A DNA stretch of 64,000 bases from assembly GCF_018691265.1 (NCBI RefSeq), contig NW_024881329.1:5456001-5520000 (forward strand), in the 5' to 3' direction. Positions within the stretch are counted from its first letter, which is position 1; every line of letters starts with the position of its first letter. Below are positions 23,701-36,409 of the stretch, in pieces. The DNA comes from Tyto alba. Lineage: Eukaryota > Chordata > Aves > Strigiformes > Tytonidae. The notes under the pieces were generated by a model, which saw only the letters and a program-made list of their open reading frames with translations, was not told the DNA's origin and did no database searches. Position numbers and translations under genes: made by a program.

Positions 23701-25524
23701 GAACTGAGAAAAGATTATTCTATTTCACATTCCTGACAGCAGTAGCAGATTTGCTATAATACACTGGTTCAGAGTAATTTGCTTATATTTTCTCTAGTAA
23801 GTGGCAAATCTTAGTACCTCGCAAAAGCTGCTCACAGGTCTGCAGGGTATGAAGGCTTTGCTTTTTTAAAGCTCAGTAATGATTATGAATGAGATAAATT
23901 CAGCTGTTGTTGAGCATAGTCACTACTGATAACTGATAGTTCGTTTTCAAAATTGGAAAATAAAAGCTCTTTTAAGTAGCCACTGTTGGTTTTAACACTA
24001 TGGAATATTTCAAAGGTAAGTTTTAAAGAAAAAAAAAATGAAAAAGTAATTCGCTAGGGCTGATACAGGAATGACAGAGGTTAATACCACTGACATCATG
24101 TTGGAACTGTATAGCAGTTTGTTAATACTGTTTAATGCCCTGCTGCTGGGAGACAGACGGTGCCAGCTGCCAGTTAGCATGGTGCCTCTCCACGGGTGTG
24201 CCTGGGCCTCTGCTCGGAAAGGAGAGGGGTGTGAGGAAGGTTTCTGCTCCCTACCTAGTCATCCCTCCACTGAAACAGGAGGAGAGGAGATACTGAGAGA
24301 CGGTAGTTACAGCACCTTGCTCCTGTCTCTGCTGGCTTCAGAACAGGTCTTGAAGAGTGAAGCAGGAGCAGCAGACATCTACAGAGCAACCTCCAGAACG
24401 CACCGAGGACTTGTGTTCAATTCAAATCTTCAGCACTAAACTCAAGGTACACATCCTTTGGAAGAAAACAGCAAGAAATTCAGAGGGGCATGCATGGAAA
24501 TGATGCCAATAGGCCTGGGGAAGAAGCCTAAGTTCACGTAAGAGAGCCTTAGAGCTTTGCGCATCAATGGAAAGAAGTCAGAAATGGTATAGACTGAAGG
24601 AAAAAAGCCCTTGAGAGGAAGGGGAAAAAACTTTGTAATGGCGGAATGATGATGGATATAGAGTAATTAATTAGCTTGGACTACGTCATATTCCTTGTAC
24701 ATCCAGATTTGTAGGTTTAGCTGCCTCACTTGGGGCTAACTGTTACTTTGTGTAATACCTTTGAATTTCATCCATCATAAGGGAATGAAACTGATACAGA
24801 AAGGTGCAGTATGTCAGTGTAACATACCCAATTGAGGAAGGCATTTTTAGCAGTCCGTACTGAACACAGGTTTAAGCCAGCGCTAGATTATTCCTTAAGT
24901 GTATTGTTATGACAAATCTGAAAGGAGCTAAAAGCATTTCAGTAGATGAAAAAAGGAAACTTTTATTTCCTTTCCCACAGTCTGGACCCAAAATGGGATT
25001 ACCAGCCAGGTTTACGCAGCCTGGCCTTGTACCACATAAGCACCCTCTGATGAATGTGAGTGGGACACATAGAGATCAGCTGTGAGTCCTGTGGGAGGAA
25101 CTGGCTCACCAGGCTACTCCAAATCATTCAGCTACTAGATCTCTTTAAATGTTGGTGTAACATTACCTGAATAATACACGGAGATGGTTTAGCAAAGAAA
25201 TGCCTGATGGCCCAAGGACGTTTTGATGATAACTGCTGTCTGATGTGCCGCACAGACTGCTGTATTCTCTTCCAGGCTAAGAAAAAAATAGTGTATCACG
25301 ACTTACGAATGTTTTCTAAAAGGAAAGATGAGAGTTCGACTGCATGAACCTCAGGTTTGGGGACACAATTTCATTTTAAAACCCACTAATTTTGCACACC
25401 TGTTAATTATTAGAAATAAATGGAAACATCCATGTAATATTGTACATGTACTCTTCAATTATGCAGCCCAATACTCAAATACAGTGATTTATATGGACAT
25501 TTCATTTTCACTGGCCACTTTTAC

Positions 25525-25640
25525 TGTCCAGTTTTGGTCTCCCCTTACAAGAAAGACATTGTCATACTGGAACGGGCCACCAAGGTGAGAAGCTGCAGCC
25601 TGTGATACACCAGGAGAGAAGTGGGCTTGTGCAGTGTGGA
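25525..25640 (+). mobile_element. Decayed CR1 LINE fragment
   Basis: CAGTTTTGGTCTCCCCTTAC, AAGAAAGACATTGTCATACT and GGAACGGGCCACCAAG resemble the CR1 segment CAGTTCTGGGCTCCCCAGTA...AAGAGGGACAT...GGGCCA, from memory of the family. Sense on the + strand. Similarity fades after about 25640. Confidence 0.5.
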
Positions 25641-28319
25641 GGGGTGTTACACCAGTAGCAAAACTGGAGGATCATTACCCCTGAGCTTACTGCTTCAGAA
25701 AGAAGAGGAGCAACTTCATGTAGATTCATATTTTCTGTGCTAATGTGCAAAGTCCTAATCAGACTAAAAAAACCCTCAAACTCAACAAGGCATGTAGTTG
25801 GGTTTTCCACTGCCTGTCGTCATTCTGCGTTGAGCAAAGACATCAGAAGGAAACCGTTAGTCCAGTCCTGCCCCAGAGCAGGGGATGTTACTTACAATTA
25901 ACCCAGCTACAGGTGATTCCTTTTACTCTCCTGTCTCACAGATTGGGTTCACCTGACCCTTCTCCGCCTGGAAACCTGTGTGAGGCAGTCCCCTGACTTG
26001 GGGTTTCGTATCTCGATCAGTTCCAAGTCTGGGACTCGAACTGTAATGGAGAATTGACTGAGCAGGGGCAGAAATTTGATTGAGTGCTCTTTGCGAAGAG
26101 GCGCAACAGAGCTGCTCCGTGAGTGGTGGTGTGTGCGGTGCACGAGAGTGCTGCCCCTGAGCGCAGCCCCAGCCGAGCTGGCTGGAGGTGCGGGCCCTTG
26201 GGCAGGATTGCTGCAACCCAGGTAAGGGGCACTGGGGCAGGGAGAGGTGCAGCAGTTTTCCGGGGAGAGCAGTAGGTTGAAGGGGCACTGGTTGATGTGA
26301 ACTCCACTGAGGTAGTTTTTCACAGAGCAGCAATGACCCTCTGAAAGGTGCTTTCATCTTAAAGTGATAATCGGTGGGTACAAAGTAATTTCTGAAGAAT
26401 AAAAGGGCAGTATGGCTGAGGTGGGGGGTTGTGGGTTTGGGGGTGTTCTGGAGTGTGAAGAAGTATGGTAACAGATTCTGATGCTTTTTTATTATTTTTA
26501 TAATGTATGTAGCTGGCCCTTGAAGCTTGATTTGTTGTTTGGGAATTGTAGCTGGTGAAAGAGAAGTTAGAAGCAATTTCCAAAATATGCTGTGTGACAG
26601 GTGAGGGTCTTAGAGAAGAATAGTCAGGTATGCTCTGATGCACTGAGATTTTGGTTCTTCTCCTGGGTCTTGCATTTCGAGGCTGTTTAACGTAGTTTGC
26701 TTCTTCCAGGTTTTGATTATGTTGGCACTTCCCTCTGTTGCCAGAGTGGTATCTGACTGGAAGTTCATCATCCTTTATTTGTGTAAATGTAAACTGCTTG
26801 TCTGAAAACCTGGATGGAATGGTTGAAGTCACATGCCCCAAGCTGGTTATTGGCATATGTAACTGTTGTGTACAGAACTGCACATAGAAGTGTTTCTGGT
26901 TGGTCTTCTGGGTTTTTGAGCTGAATTCTGAATGTGTTTATTGACCCCAATGTGTGTGTGGGGGGGGTTTCTGCCTTTATTGAAAGAGAATAGGACTTCT
27001 GAGTTGGTCAAGACAGGGAAAACTAGTGCAGGCTTCTTTGATGTGTTATATCACTTAGTTGTCTCTACAGCATGCATACAAGTAAATCCTTAACTTGAAC
27101 TCATGCATGTCAAGGTAACCTCTCCACTAGCTCTGCAAGACCAGCAGTATAGCGATCATTTAATTATTACACAGACTTGTAAAGTTGGTATACCTTTCTC
27201 CTAGAAAAAGGTAGTATCCTAAATGGCTTCACTTAGGCAGTTCCAGGAGTTTTAATATGAAAAATGTTGAAGGGAACTTATTTTCCTGCTTTTCTTCCTC
27301 CTTCTTACAAAACTGTGAAGGACTTGCGCTCCTGTTACTTCTTGGGAGGTGTTTTAGTTCAGCATAGGCTTTTATATGAGAACAGGTTTACAGAGTTGTG
27401 TTGCCACATTGATAATATTAGGGGAAGGTATAACAGCATAAGGAAAAAAAAAGTTGAACACCCCTTAAGGGTACAAACTGCAGAAGTGAACAAGCTGTAA
27501 AGCTATTCATACTGTGAAGGAAATGATGGGAACGTATTTCGTTGAGAGATGGAAATGTTAAATACACATTTTGTGTAGAAAGGATCTAGCCAAATGCTGG
27601 GCCATGGCTGTGGAAGCAGGTGGTGCTCCAAAGGTCGTTTTCTACAGCGGGGCAAAGTATAGAGTGAATGGGCTTATAAACATGAAAACTTAATTCCCAT
27701 GCTTCTAAAGAACATTTCTTCAACTTGTACTTATTATAAATAAGACAGATTAAGCAGGGAAGAGTTTAAGGACTTGTGTTCGAGCAGTTAAAAAAGTACC
27801 TGGAAACAGTCAACTGAATCAGAATTCTTATGAGAAGAATGTTGTAATAAGTCAAACTTGCAGGCTAGTATAAGCATCTGTCTCTGAATCGACACATCTG
27901 TCATCAAATTGCAGAACAGGGTTCATAAGAACAGTGCAAGATTTTGGTTGGTAAGGCTTAAGGATGAGGGCAGCTCCTTGTCTTCAGACACTGCTTTCTT
28001 TTTAAAAACAGAGGGCTTAGTTTCCACTGCCACAACCCTGTGGCGATTGGCAGCGCTTCAGCCTGATCTATGAACTTAAAACACATTTGATCTGTGTGAT
28101 GGTGCTTACTGCCAGGTCCTGCCACTCCACCTGAATAACTATAACACGCTCATAAATCAGGGGAGAGCATTCCTCTGTGACACCATCCCAAGTGCCCTAC
28201 TGAGCTGAAGCCTGTGTTAGCCATCAGTGCCTCTTACATAAACATGTCATACTTTAAAGTAGGGTCTCGGAAAAAGCACAAACAATATACTGGCATAGAG
28301 GGGCCACACAAAGTCAAGT

Positions 28320-28352
28320 GGGGGGCGGGCGGGGGGAGAGGAGGAGGAGGAA
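28320..28352 (+). repeat. G-rich polypurine tract
   Basis: G6-C-G3-C-G6 followed by AGAGGAGGAGGAGGAAG. It could form a G-quadruplex or triplex. Confidence 0.6.
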
Positions 28353-31300
28353 GATCTCTTGATAAATAAATCTCTACCCAATACATGTGGAAAAAAAACC
28401 TAGCTAACCCTAGGTTTCATTCCTTTCAAAGTTAAATAGTCAAATGTGAAAATGGTTGTCTTATTCCTTGTAAAACTTTGAAGTTAGGAGTCACCAGCAA
28501 AATAATGGGGCAGGAAACTTCGACTTCTGTTGCATTCACTCATGGTGTTTGGTGACTCTACCCCATGCATTGCTGTTTCTTGCGTAATGAGACCTGCATG
28601 CTGGGTGTCTCTGCAAGATTATTTGTTCTCCTGATTTTAAAATGATGGAGTTAAGAAGCATGAGGGATTTCTTTACAGAACCACTTGAAACCTTCTGTCA
28701 TGTGATGACCCTGTATGTCTGATGAGATAATAAAAAAAGCCGGTTTGCATTTGGTTCGCTATAGAAAGCTGAGCGAGAACTCTGGTTTGGTCCTGTATGT
28801 GCATTCAAAACTGCTTACTAAGTCTCACTTAATCACCTCATCCTCCGGTACCGACGTTGTGGGTGGTAGTTCCTGTCTACCTGATCTTAATCCTTGCCCA
28901 AGCTGATGCCAATTTTGGGCATGACGAGAGAAATGTTAAGGAGCATCTTGGGCACACCTTTGTTATAGTGCACAGCTGACTTGTAAAAACCCACATGTTT
29001 GTGTTGGTGCAGCCTTTGATCTGAATCAGTAAGGAAAGTGCTCTCAACAACAGCAGCTGGAACATCACAGCCAGAAGTGCCACCGGGCTGTAAACAGTGG
29101 CTCCAGCCATCCTTGTCAGATGGGTCACAAATCACGGGGGCTGCCAGGTGCCTGTGCTGGTGTCCTGCGTGCAGGCTGCGCCCTGGTGTGGAGCAGCAGG
29201 TAGGAAACCTGCCTGGTGGGTGGCCGGCTTGTGACTTCAGTGCAAATAACTGAAATTCTCTGCTCGGGTGCAGCCTGTTGCACAACTCGGTGCAGAAACA
29301 GAAACATTTGCTTTTCTTTAAAGTCAGAACTTAGGCTCTGACTTCAGGGTGGGTTGGCAGCACCCTGTAGCCGCACTGCAAAGGAGGGATTTATTCTGCA
29401 TCTTAAAGCAGAGCTGCTCAGACAGGTCCAGCAGCCTTGGTCAGACTAGTATTTCTCTATAAAGCATAACCTGCTATCTTGCTGTTTCTACCAGCACTCC
29501 CTCAAATGTGTCTTTAGACCCCTACCGCTAAAAAAACTTGACATTAGTAGCTTGTAATTAGTAACAAACTTGCTTTAAAACCAGTTCTACGCTCTGTGAC
29601 AGTCATGATAACCTTAGGTTAAATTGTAATGTTAAGGCAAGTGCTTTTTGTGGAGTACAAAACTGAGCCTGGAGTTCTCCAGTTGCTCATACTGGCATCC
29701 TGCCTTCGGTACCCAGGCTTCTTTCCCAAGGAGGAAGATCCAGCATGCGAGAGGGAGGCATAAATAAACTTCATCCCAGAAGGTCTTCAGGGTGTTTGGG
29801 CATGGACTTATCTTCGAGAGATCTAATCTATCACTGGCAGTAATTTTTCTTTTCTAAATGTAGCTGGAGGATTTGATGAGTAGTACTCTGCTGTGGGAAG
29901 CTGAACCATAGTTAATGTTTGTGATTGTGATGACCTTCTAAAAATGCGTGTGGGAGATGTGACACAATCCACTGCCTGCTTAGAGTTGGTCTTTACTGCC
30001 TTACCCTCTGCCTGTATACATTAATTTCCATGCTGCTCTTACCCCCTAACCACCTCCTTCTTGTACATAATTTAAGGTCTTTAGGGCCTGATGCAAAGCA
30101 ACCAACCTGGAGTAGATTGCTGATTTCATTCTAACACCTAGTTCATGTTAACTGGAAGCAATTCTTGTCTAGTGTAGGCAGCGTAGTGCCTAGTGGCAGG
30201 TTTGTGCTTCTACACACCAGTCTTTAGTGAAGCAGGCAAGCTTTTGGTCAGGGTGAAGAGCTTCTATGTAACTTTTTTTTAGAACCACAAGGCAAAGGCT
30301 GCCAACGTAGCTCTTGCCATGCGCTGCCTTCGGGAGAGGCTCCTCGCTGCTGCGCAGCTGCTGTGAGAGCTGGGAGGATGTGGCCTCTGCAGGGTGGTGT
30401 CCCATGTGCTCAGGCAGCTCCTGGCAACCCTGCCTGAAGTCAACTTCTGTTTAGGTGGGTGTGTGTTTTTGTGTTGTGTGGGTTTGTTTTTTTTTTTTTT
30501 ATTTTTTAAAAAAGTCACTTGATAGGGTATAATCCTGTAAGATGCTCAGCAAAGAAGCTGATACAGTGAAGTATTTCTGCAGATGCTTAATTTTCAGTGA
30601 ATAAGTGGTCCTTTTATGTGGGTGGGAGCACTCGTGCTTAAAGTTAAGCACACGCTTAAGTGCTTTTTTGGATCGGGGCCAAAATGCTGATGTGCTGGAG
30701 GTTCCCTTGCTTTCTCAAGTAACAGGCTGTGTTTGGGACCTTCATGTGGACCCCTGGGCCTGCAGGATTACTGAAATACAACCATGACTGACAAGTATTA
30801 GACACTTCTCATTTTCAGAAAAACTGAGGTTTTTGTTATGACTTTTTACGTTTTCTGTACAAGAATAGTTCTTGACTAGGCCTGTGACAGACTTGAAGAA
30901 AAACCTGTTTGCTGACTTAAAATATCCTATTAAATAGAACTAATTTGATTTTTCAGTTTGAGGGGGGAAAAAAAAAAAGTTTTCTGCATCAACATCTTCT
31001 CTGACCACTACCCTGTCTTTAAACTCTTCCTGTTACACTCCTGGAAGAAGGTAAGCCTTTGACAGGCACCACTAAGATGTTAAATTCAAACTACTGGGAG
31101 TCCTTGTGTGATGTTGGACTTACTGATAATAGCCTGCTTTGACAGTGCTGATGAGGAGCCCAGAGGACACGTGTTTAGGATGTGACAGGGGTGTGCACCT
31201 GTCTCGGGCAGGGGCACTAGGTCTTCCCCTGCGGCAGCCTTCTCGGTGGCTGTGCTAATCACAGAGTGACACTCGCTGTGCCTGGCAGACAGAGGAATGT

Positions 31301-32435
31301 AGGGTGTTGTGAGTCTAAATACACAGCTGCTTCTTGAATTCTAATGCAGAGGTTCAGAGGTCAGTGCAGTAAAAGCAGATAAAGCTATGCTTTCTACCAC
31401 CACTATGCCACATCAAAATAGTAAATTGTTTGCTTTATAGTGTGTCTGTCAAGCGATTTGCATCTACTACCGAACGTGATTTTTCTTCAGATCACTTGTA
31501 TCCATTTAAGAATAAAGGGGTTTGTCTTGTAAGTATACTAGAAATGTCTTTCTATCCACTGTTGTTCTTTGCTGCTGGAAAACAGAACTTTTTAGACTTT
31601 TTTTTCAGACTTTTTAGACCAACCAAGTGTTTGCTTGGTGGCCAAGCTTTGAGGCTTGGCAGCAGGGTGAGAGTGTGGGGTTGGCAGCCCTGCAGGATTT
31701 GTGTGCTCCAGCCATGCTCTATGTGGGCATGGCAGCCCCTGGGCTCTCCTCAGGTACCCAGGAGACAAAGCAAGGCTGTGGGCAGATGGCTGTACACATG
31801 ATGAGCCATCTAGGTTAATAACCTGGGCAATGATCTTGTCAGCCATTCTGTGCATAGCTACCGCTTCTGTTACTGTTTAGCAAACAGGGCAGATCTTTAT
31901 CCTGTGTGCAGTATCCGTTCACTTTTCTCAAAGTTGAATGTTTCTGTTTCTAATCATACCTTCTGTTATTTTTTTGCCATCAGCAGTGGTTTTCAAAAGA
32001 GCTGTGTGTTTCTGTTATGTCTTCTGAACTTTGGACTGCCAGTCTCGGATGCTTTCCTCCAGAGTGGATGGTCCCACTGAAATTAGGTGATGGGTCCTTG
32101 TTGATTTGAGGTGGTGCTCTGTGTCGGGGCTCAGAATACTTCTGAACCCCTTGATCTTCAGGGTTTGTTCAGGGTGGACCTGTTGAAGCATGTGAATTTT
32201 GGGAAAGTCCTCTGCCAAGCTGGTGCCTGGACCCTGTGGTGTTACTCATGTGAGGAGCCCGCACTCAATATGAGCTCAGACCGTGTGTAGGTCCCACTTG
32301 GCCCTCAGGAGTTTGGGGGGTGATGCTTCTCAGGCTGGTCATCCTCCATCACCACAGGGCAGATGAGAATAGCTGGAGGCCGTGCAAAGTGCTCAGGGGT
32401 GCTTTAAGCCCTGGGGGCACTGAGCCTTCCCACAG

Positions 32436-32480
32436 GCAGTGGTGCCCGCTGTAAAGCTGGTCATGAGCACGTTTCCCCAG
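32436..32480 (+). other. Exon-like 45-nt segment
   Basis: A good acceptor (GAGCCTTCCCACAG) and donor (CCCCAG|GTGAGA) flank 15 codons in phase 0 (AVVPAVKLVMSTFPQ). A second frame is also open. Unrecognised and possibly chance. Confidence 0.2.
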
Positions 32481-33624
32481 GTGAGATGGTGAGGATGGCT
32501 TTTTCTTCCTGGTTGGTGTATGGGGCAGTGGAGATGGAGCCAGAAAAAGTTTGAGCTTGGTAAACAGTTCTAGAACTAGTTTAGTCACTGTATTTGTTGG
32601 GGGGCTGAAGGGAAGAGCCTCTCTGGTGTCCTTTCAGCTCTGAAATTTGTACTGAACAAGAGATGGGGCTTACAAGAAACTCACTGAACTGAGAGCTAAG
32701 ATTGAAAAACGTAAGAGTTCAAACATGTAGGGTACGTGATGTGTTCTTCAGCTTCGACATTTTTTTGAGTTCCTTTTTTATTGTGAATGGCTTGTTAATT
32801 TTTTGTTAAATTCTTTGACCATAACTGTGACCAAAGAGAAGAATGCATTTGACAAGTGCAATAAAGCAACTGTTCCATGTTTATGGTAAGTGCTATACTT
32901 TTATGCTATTAATTCAAATTGCCTGGATTCTTATAAAACTGGGACAGTGTAGGATTACCTACCTCGGTGGAACACAGTTGAAATGGATCATACTACAAAG
33001 TATTACACATTTCCCTATCAAATTTTAGAGGAAATAATCTTGGAATCATAGGGTAGGCATATGTCTCTGGAGCACAACTGATTTAGATGCATTTTTGTAC
33101 CCAGCAGCAGTTGGGAGCCTCTACAGAGAAGTACTAGAAAAATACCATTAAGTAAAATAGAATAGTTCAGTGTAAAAAGAGTAACAGTTGCACTGCTTGT
33201 GAGGTAATGACACTTGCTAGGCTACAGCTAGCTTCAGAATTGCGTTTTTCTGTAGTACTGTAAATAAGCGGGGAAGGCACTGCTAGGGGACTTCAGTAGT
33301 CAGTCCTCTTTGAGCTTTGAAGAGGGAAAGTGTCGAGAAGTGTGTGTGGGGAAGGTCCTGTAGTGTTGAGAATATACTAGCACTGAAGGCTATGTAGTGA
33401 AGCTTTCTTTGAACAGACCTCGGCTGAAAACCAGAGGTGTGTGAATAATTGGTTATTTTTCTTCAGTTTGGTGGCTGGACAGGCAAGAAAAAACTATTTG
33501 AGGCCAGACAAACTTTTTAGAGAATGAAGAAGGCGTTAGTGTGTTCCAAGCACAAGACACAGCTTCAATTTCAGATTTTTAAACTCTTTTTCGTAAATAA
33601 AAGCAATAAATTTGTTTTTTACAG

Positions 33625-33820
33625 GCTAGAATTCAAAGTCATGTACAGCTCCAAGATACCTGTGGGAGCAAGTGTGGTGGTCTCTACCTCTTTATCCGTG
33701 GCTGGTAGGATGAGCCTGTATGTTACAAAGCTGCTGAGACTGTCCTGTGAGCCTGGCAGAACAGAAAAAATGTCTCCGTTCAAGTTTGTGTATCCAAAAA
33801 TAGTTCTGACCACTGAATGA
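33625..33820 (+). other. Exon-like segment ending in a stop
   Basis: A strong acceptor (TTTGTTTTTTACAG) is followed by one base and 64 open codons to TGA (LEFKVMYSSKIPVG..., ending FKFVYPKIVLTTE). The antisense strand is also open here, which weakens the case. Unrecognised. Confidence 0.2.
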
Positions 33821-35930
33821 AGGATATGAAGTGGAAAAGCTAACAAGAGGGACCATAGTGAACACTATCTGAGTTTCCATGCAGATGTAACTTCAAAATA
33901 CAATGTTTTCTGTAACGCTGCAGGGGAGGAATGGGAATGGGGCAGGATGGATGCCCCCAAGTAAGCTGGGAAGCCTCTCCTAGTTAAACCTTGTCCAACA
34001 CTACTTGAGTTCAGGGTCCATTCAGATAAATAATTAAATACTAAATGTTGAATAGAAACACACTTAAGTATGTTTACATTCTGTTCGAAGCCTGGTCCTA
34101 AAGGATTTTTGGTACTGAAACAAGGATAAGCTGCTCTGCTGTCAGTGTCTCCTTCCAGGGAAGGACTGCTTGCTATGCTCTACGTGATCTTGGTGTCCAT
34201 GGCGCACTCAGTCACTTCCGATCAGTGGCTGCAACCCGATATCCAGGGCTAAAATCTTCAGCATCTTGCTGAAGTGACTCTACTGAAAAGCACAGGGCTA
34301 GTCACCACGGCAAGAATAGCTTGTATTTGTATCCAGATCTGAGTGGGACCAGGACACTTGGATTTCAGAGGTGGCTGCTTCTGTGGCAAAATGGCTAATG
34401 TCTCTTTGTCAGCTCCTCATCTTTAAGGGAAACTTCTCTCCTTTGCTGCTTTTGTTCCTTGCGGTGGCTGTGGGGGGCAATCTAGGTACCTGCGGCATCT
34501 AGTGTGTTAGACTCAGCTCTAAGTACCTACTAAGGAGTTCCTATGTAAATGTATGGGTGGCTTCTTGAACTGCAGTATTTGAGTCTTAAGTGTCACTTGA
34601 CCTTGAGGTCAGTGGATCTCACTATTTCTTTTGGACAGTTTCTTTTTTTTATTGTCAGATTTCTGTTCTGGAAATGTGGATATGCTCCTTGCTGTCACCC
34701 TCGCCAGTGACAAATAAGCCCCATTTGGTTGCCATTTTCATTAGTCCTGTAAAATTAATTTCATAACAGATTTGATCACTGAAGAAGCAAATAGAGCTGG
34801 GAAGACGGTGTTAAGATATCCTCATGTGGTTTGAGGCAACTTCTCCTATTAACAAATGCCAAATATTTTAATTTATGATATTGTTCTTGAACTCTTGCAT
34901 TTTATACCACTATCTTAGTCACTTCAGTGCCATGGTGTTTGCTCAGGTCTTTAAGGTGCCTTTTAACACTAATGGCAGAAAGAACAATCCATTCTTGCTT
35001 TGTGAATATAAACTTGAGGTCTGTGGTGTGTGTCGGTATCAACCTGTGTGTCATTCCCTGCCTGTCATGTTGATTTTCTTTTTCCTTGTGCATGAGAAGC
35101 AGGCTTGTATTTGAGGTTTTTTTACCTTACACCCATGTCCTCTTCTGAAAACAATGTCTCTACTAATACTTAATAATTCTGTTCATCTAAGCAATTCCTA
35201 AAGGAATTTTTCTTCAGACTTGGGAGGGTAGAACTAGAATGGTGAAACTGCTGCTTGGGCAGGCTTCCTTCCATATGTGCCTGTCTTAAAGTCCACTGTT
35301 AGATGCACTGTGGAGCCTGGGACAAGTAGGTCATCACAGGCTATACGTTATTCTATAGCTAATGCCAACTGTAATTTCAAGTGCTCCACACTTAATCTCT
35401 TCCCCTCATGCATTATTTCCTTGCACAGCATTGGTAAACCCCATGCTGATCCACTGTTGCTTCATGGATTTAGAACATAATCTACAGACCCATGATGATG
35501 TAAAACATTAAATATTGTTTTAAGTATTGGAGGCGCCATCCTGCCTACACAGTACTTAAGGTGGGCAGCATGCCAACATGTTTGCTGGCATGTGGCTGAG
35601 AACTGGAGCATGCCTGCTCGCAGCAAACAAAGCAAAGCCCAGGACAATAAGGCAAGGATGATGACAGACAGAAAAGGGCTGGTTTATGGGTTGTGCTATT
35701 TGACCATAATATCAGCTTTGGAGACTATACTGTCTGGAGGGCTAAGAGTTTCTTTCTACACTCCTGCCTTACTGCCTGCACCTGCCCCTCTGAGGGCAGG
35801 CAAGAATGAAAGGATCTTCCAGGAGCTTGTCAGTTAATTACTGCATAGTGAGTTTGCACTAGCTGCTTAATACTTGTTCTCTCACATTCAGCATTGCCAG
35901 ATAATGCTGGGCTGAATGCATTTCGCTGTG

Positions 35931-35965
35931 ATTTGCATAGCAGAAAGCCTGTATGCATATGCATA
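35931..35965. promoter_or_regulatory. POU-factor site pair: octamer plus MORE palindrome
   Basis: ATTTGCAT (35931-35938) is a perfect octamer. Fourteen bases on, ATGCATATGCAT (35953-35964) equals the MORE element bound by paired POU-domain factors. It sits in a 14-bp perfect palindrome (35952-35965). This is a regulatory candidate only. Confidence 0.4.
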
Positions 35966-36348
35966 GAGAGAGGTGGGGAAGCCCGTGTGCTGCATGTGTG
36001 ATTGACAGTGGGAGTCACTGGCTGGTGGGAGCTGGGAATAACACTTTCACGGCCCTCCTGGGGACTGCTGCTTCAAAGCTCTTCTCTGTGTGTGTGCAGG
36101 GACCACAGACGGTGTGGTGTCTGCTGCACCATTTTGGGAACAGTCTGTGGAGAACCTGTATGCAGACACCTCTGAGCTGTGCTTTTTCTGCTCTAGAGGA
36201 GTTAATTGCCTCTACAGCCCTTCTTGTGGAGTGGCTTGCTTCACTTTGTGCTAGTTACTCTAGTAGGTGTGCAGGGAGTCCTGATGGGCTGCTCTTCAGC
36301 CCCTGGCTTTCAGCGGTGAATCCATGCCTAGGCTTACCTTTTGGACAG

Positions 36349-36409
36349 GACCAGCTAGGAGAGCAGATGTGGCTTTTTTCTTTTCCTTGTGTTGGCTTGG
36401 ACCATGGAG
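36349..36409 (+). other. Exon-like 61-nt segment
   Basis: Acceptor TTACCTTTTGGACAG and donor GGAG|GTATGA flank an open phase-0 frame beginning DQLGEQMWLFSFPCVG. It lies inside a 187-codon open frame (35953-36516) that shows no recognisable domain. Confidence 0.18.

Noticed and set aside
25467..25584. Apparent exon with excellent acceptor and donor (frame QYSNTVIYMDISFSL...)
   Set aside because: Its right half matches a CR1 LINE segment, so the open frame and splice-like ends are better explained by the decayed repeat.
26058..26221. + strand open segment ending in CCCAG|GTAAGG
   Set aside because: Good donor but no convincing acceptor, and the reading is a GC-rich patch with weak protein character.
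25923..26883. Minus-strand open frames of 217 and 174 codons
   Set aside because: They lie on the A+C-rich strand, where stops are scarce, overlap each other in different frames and show no domain.
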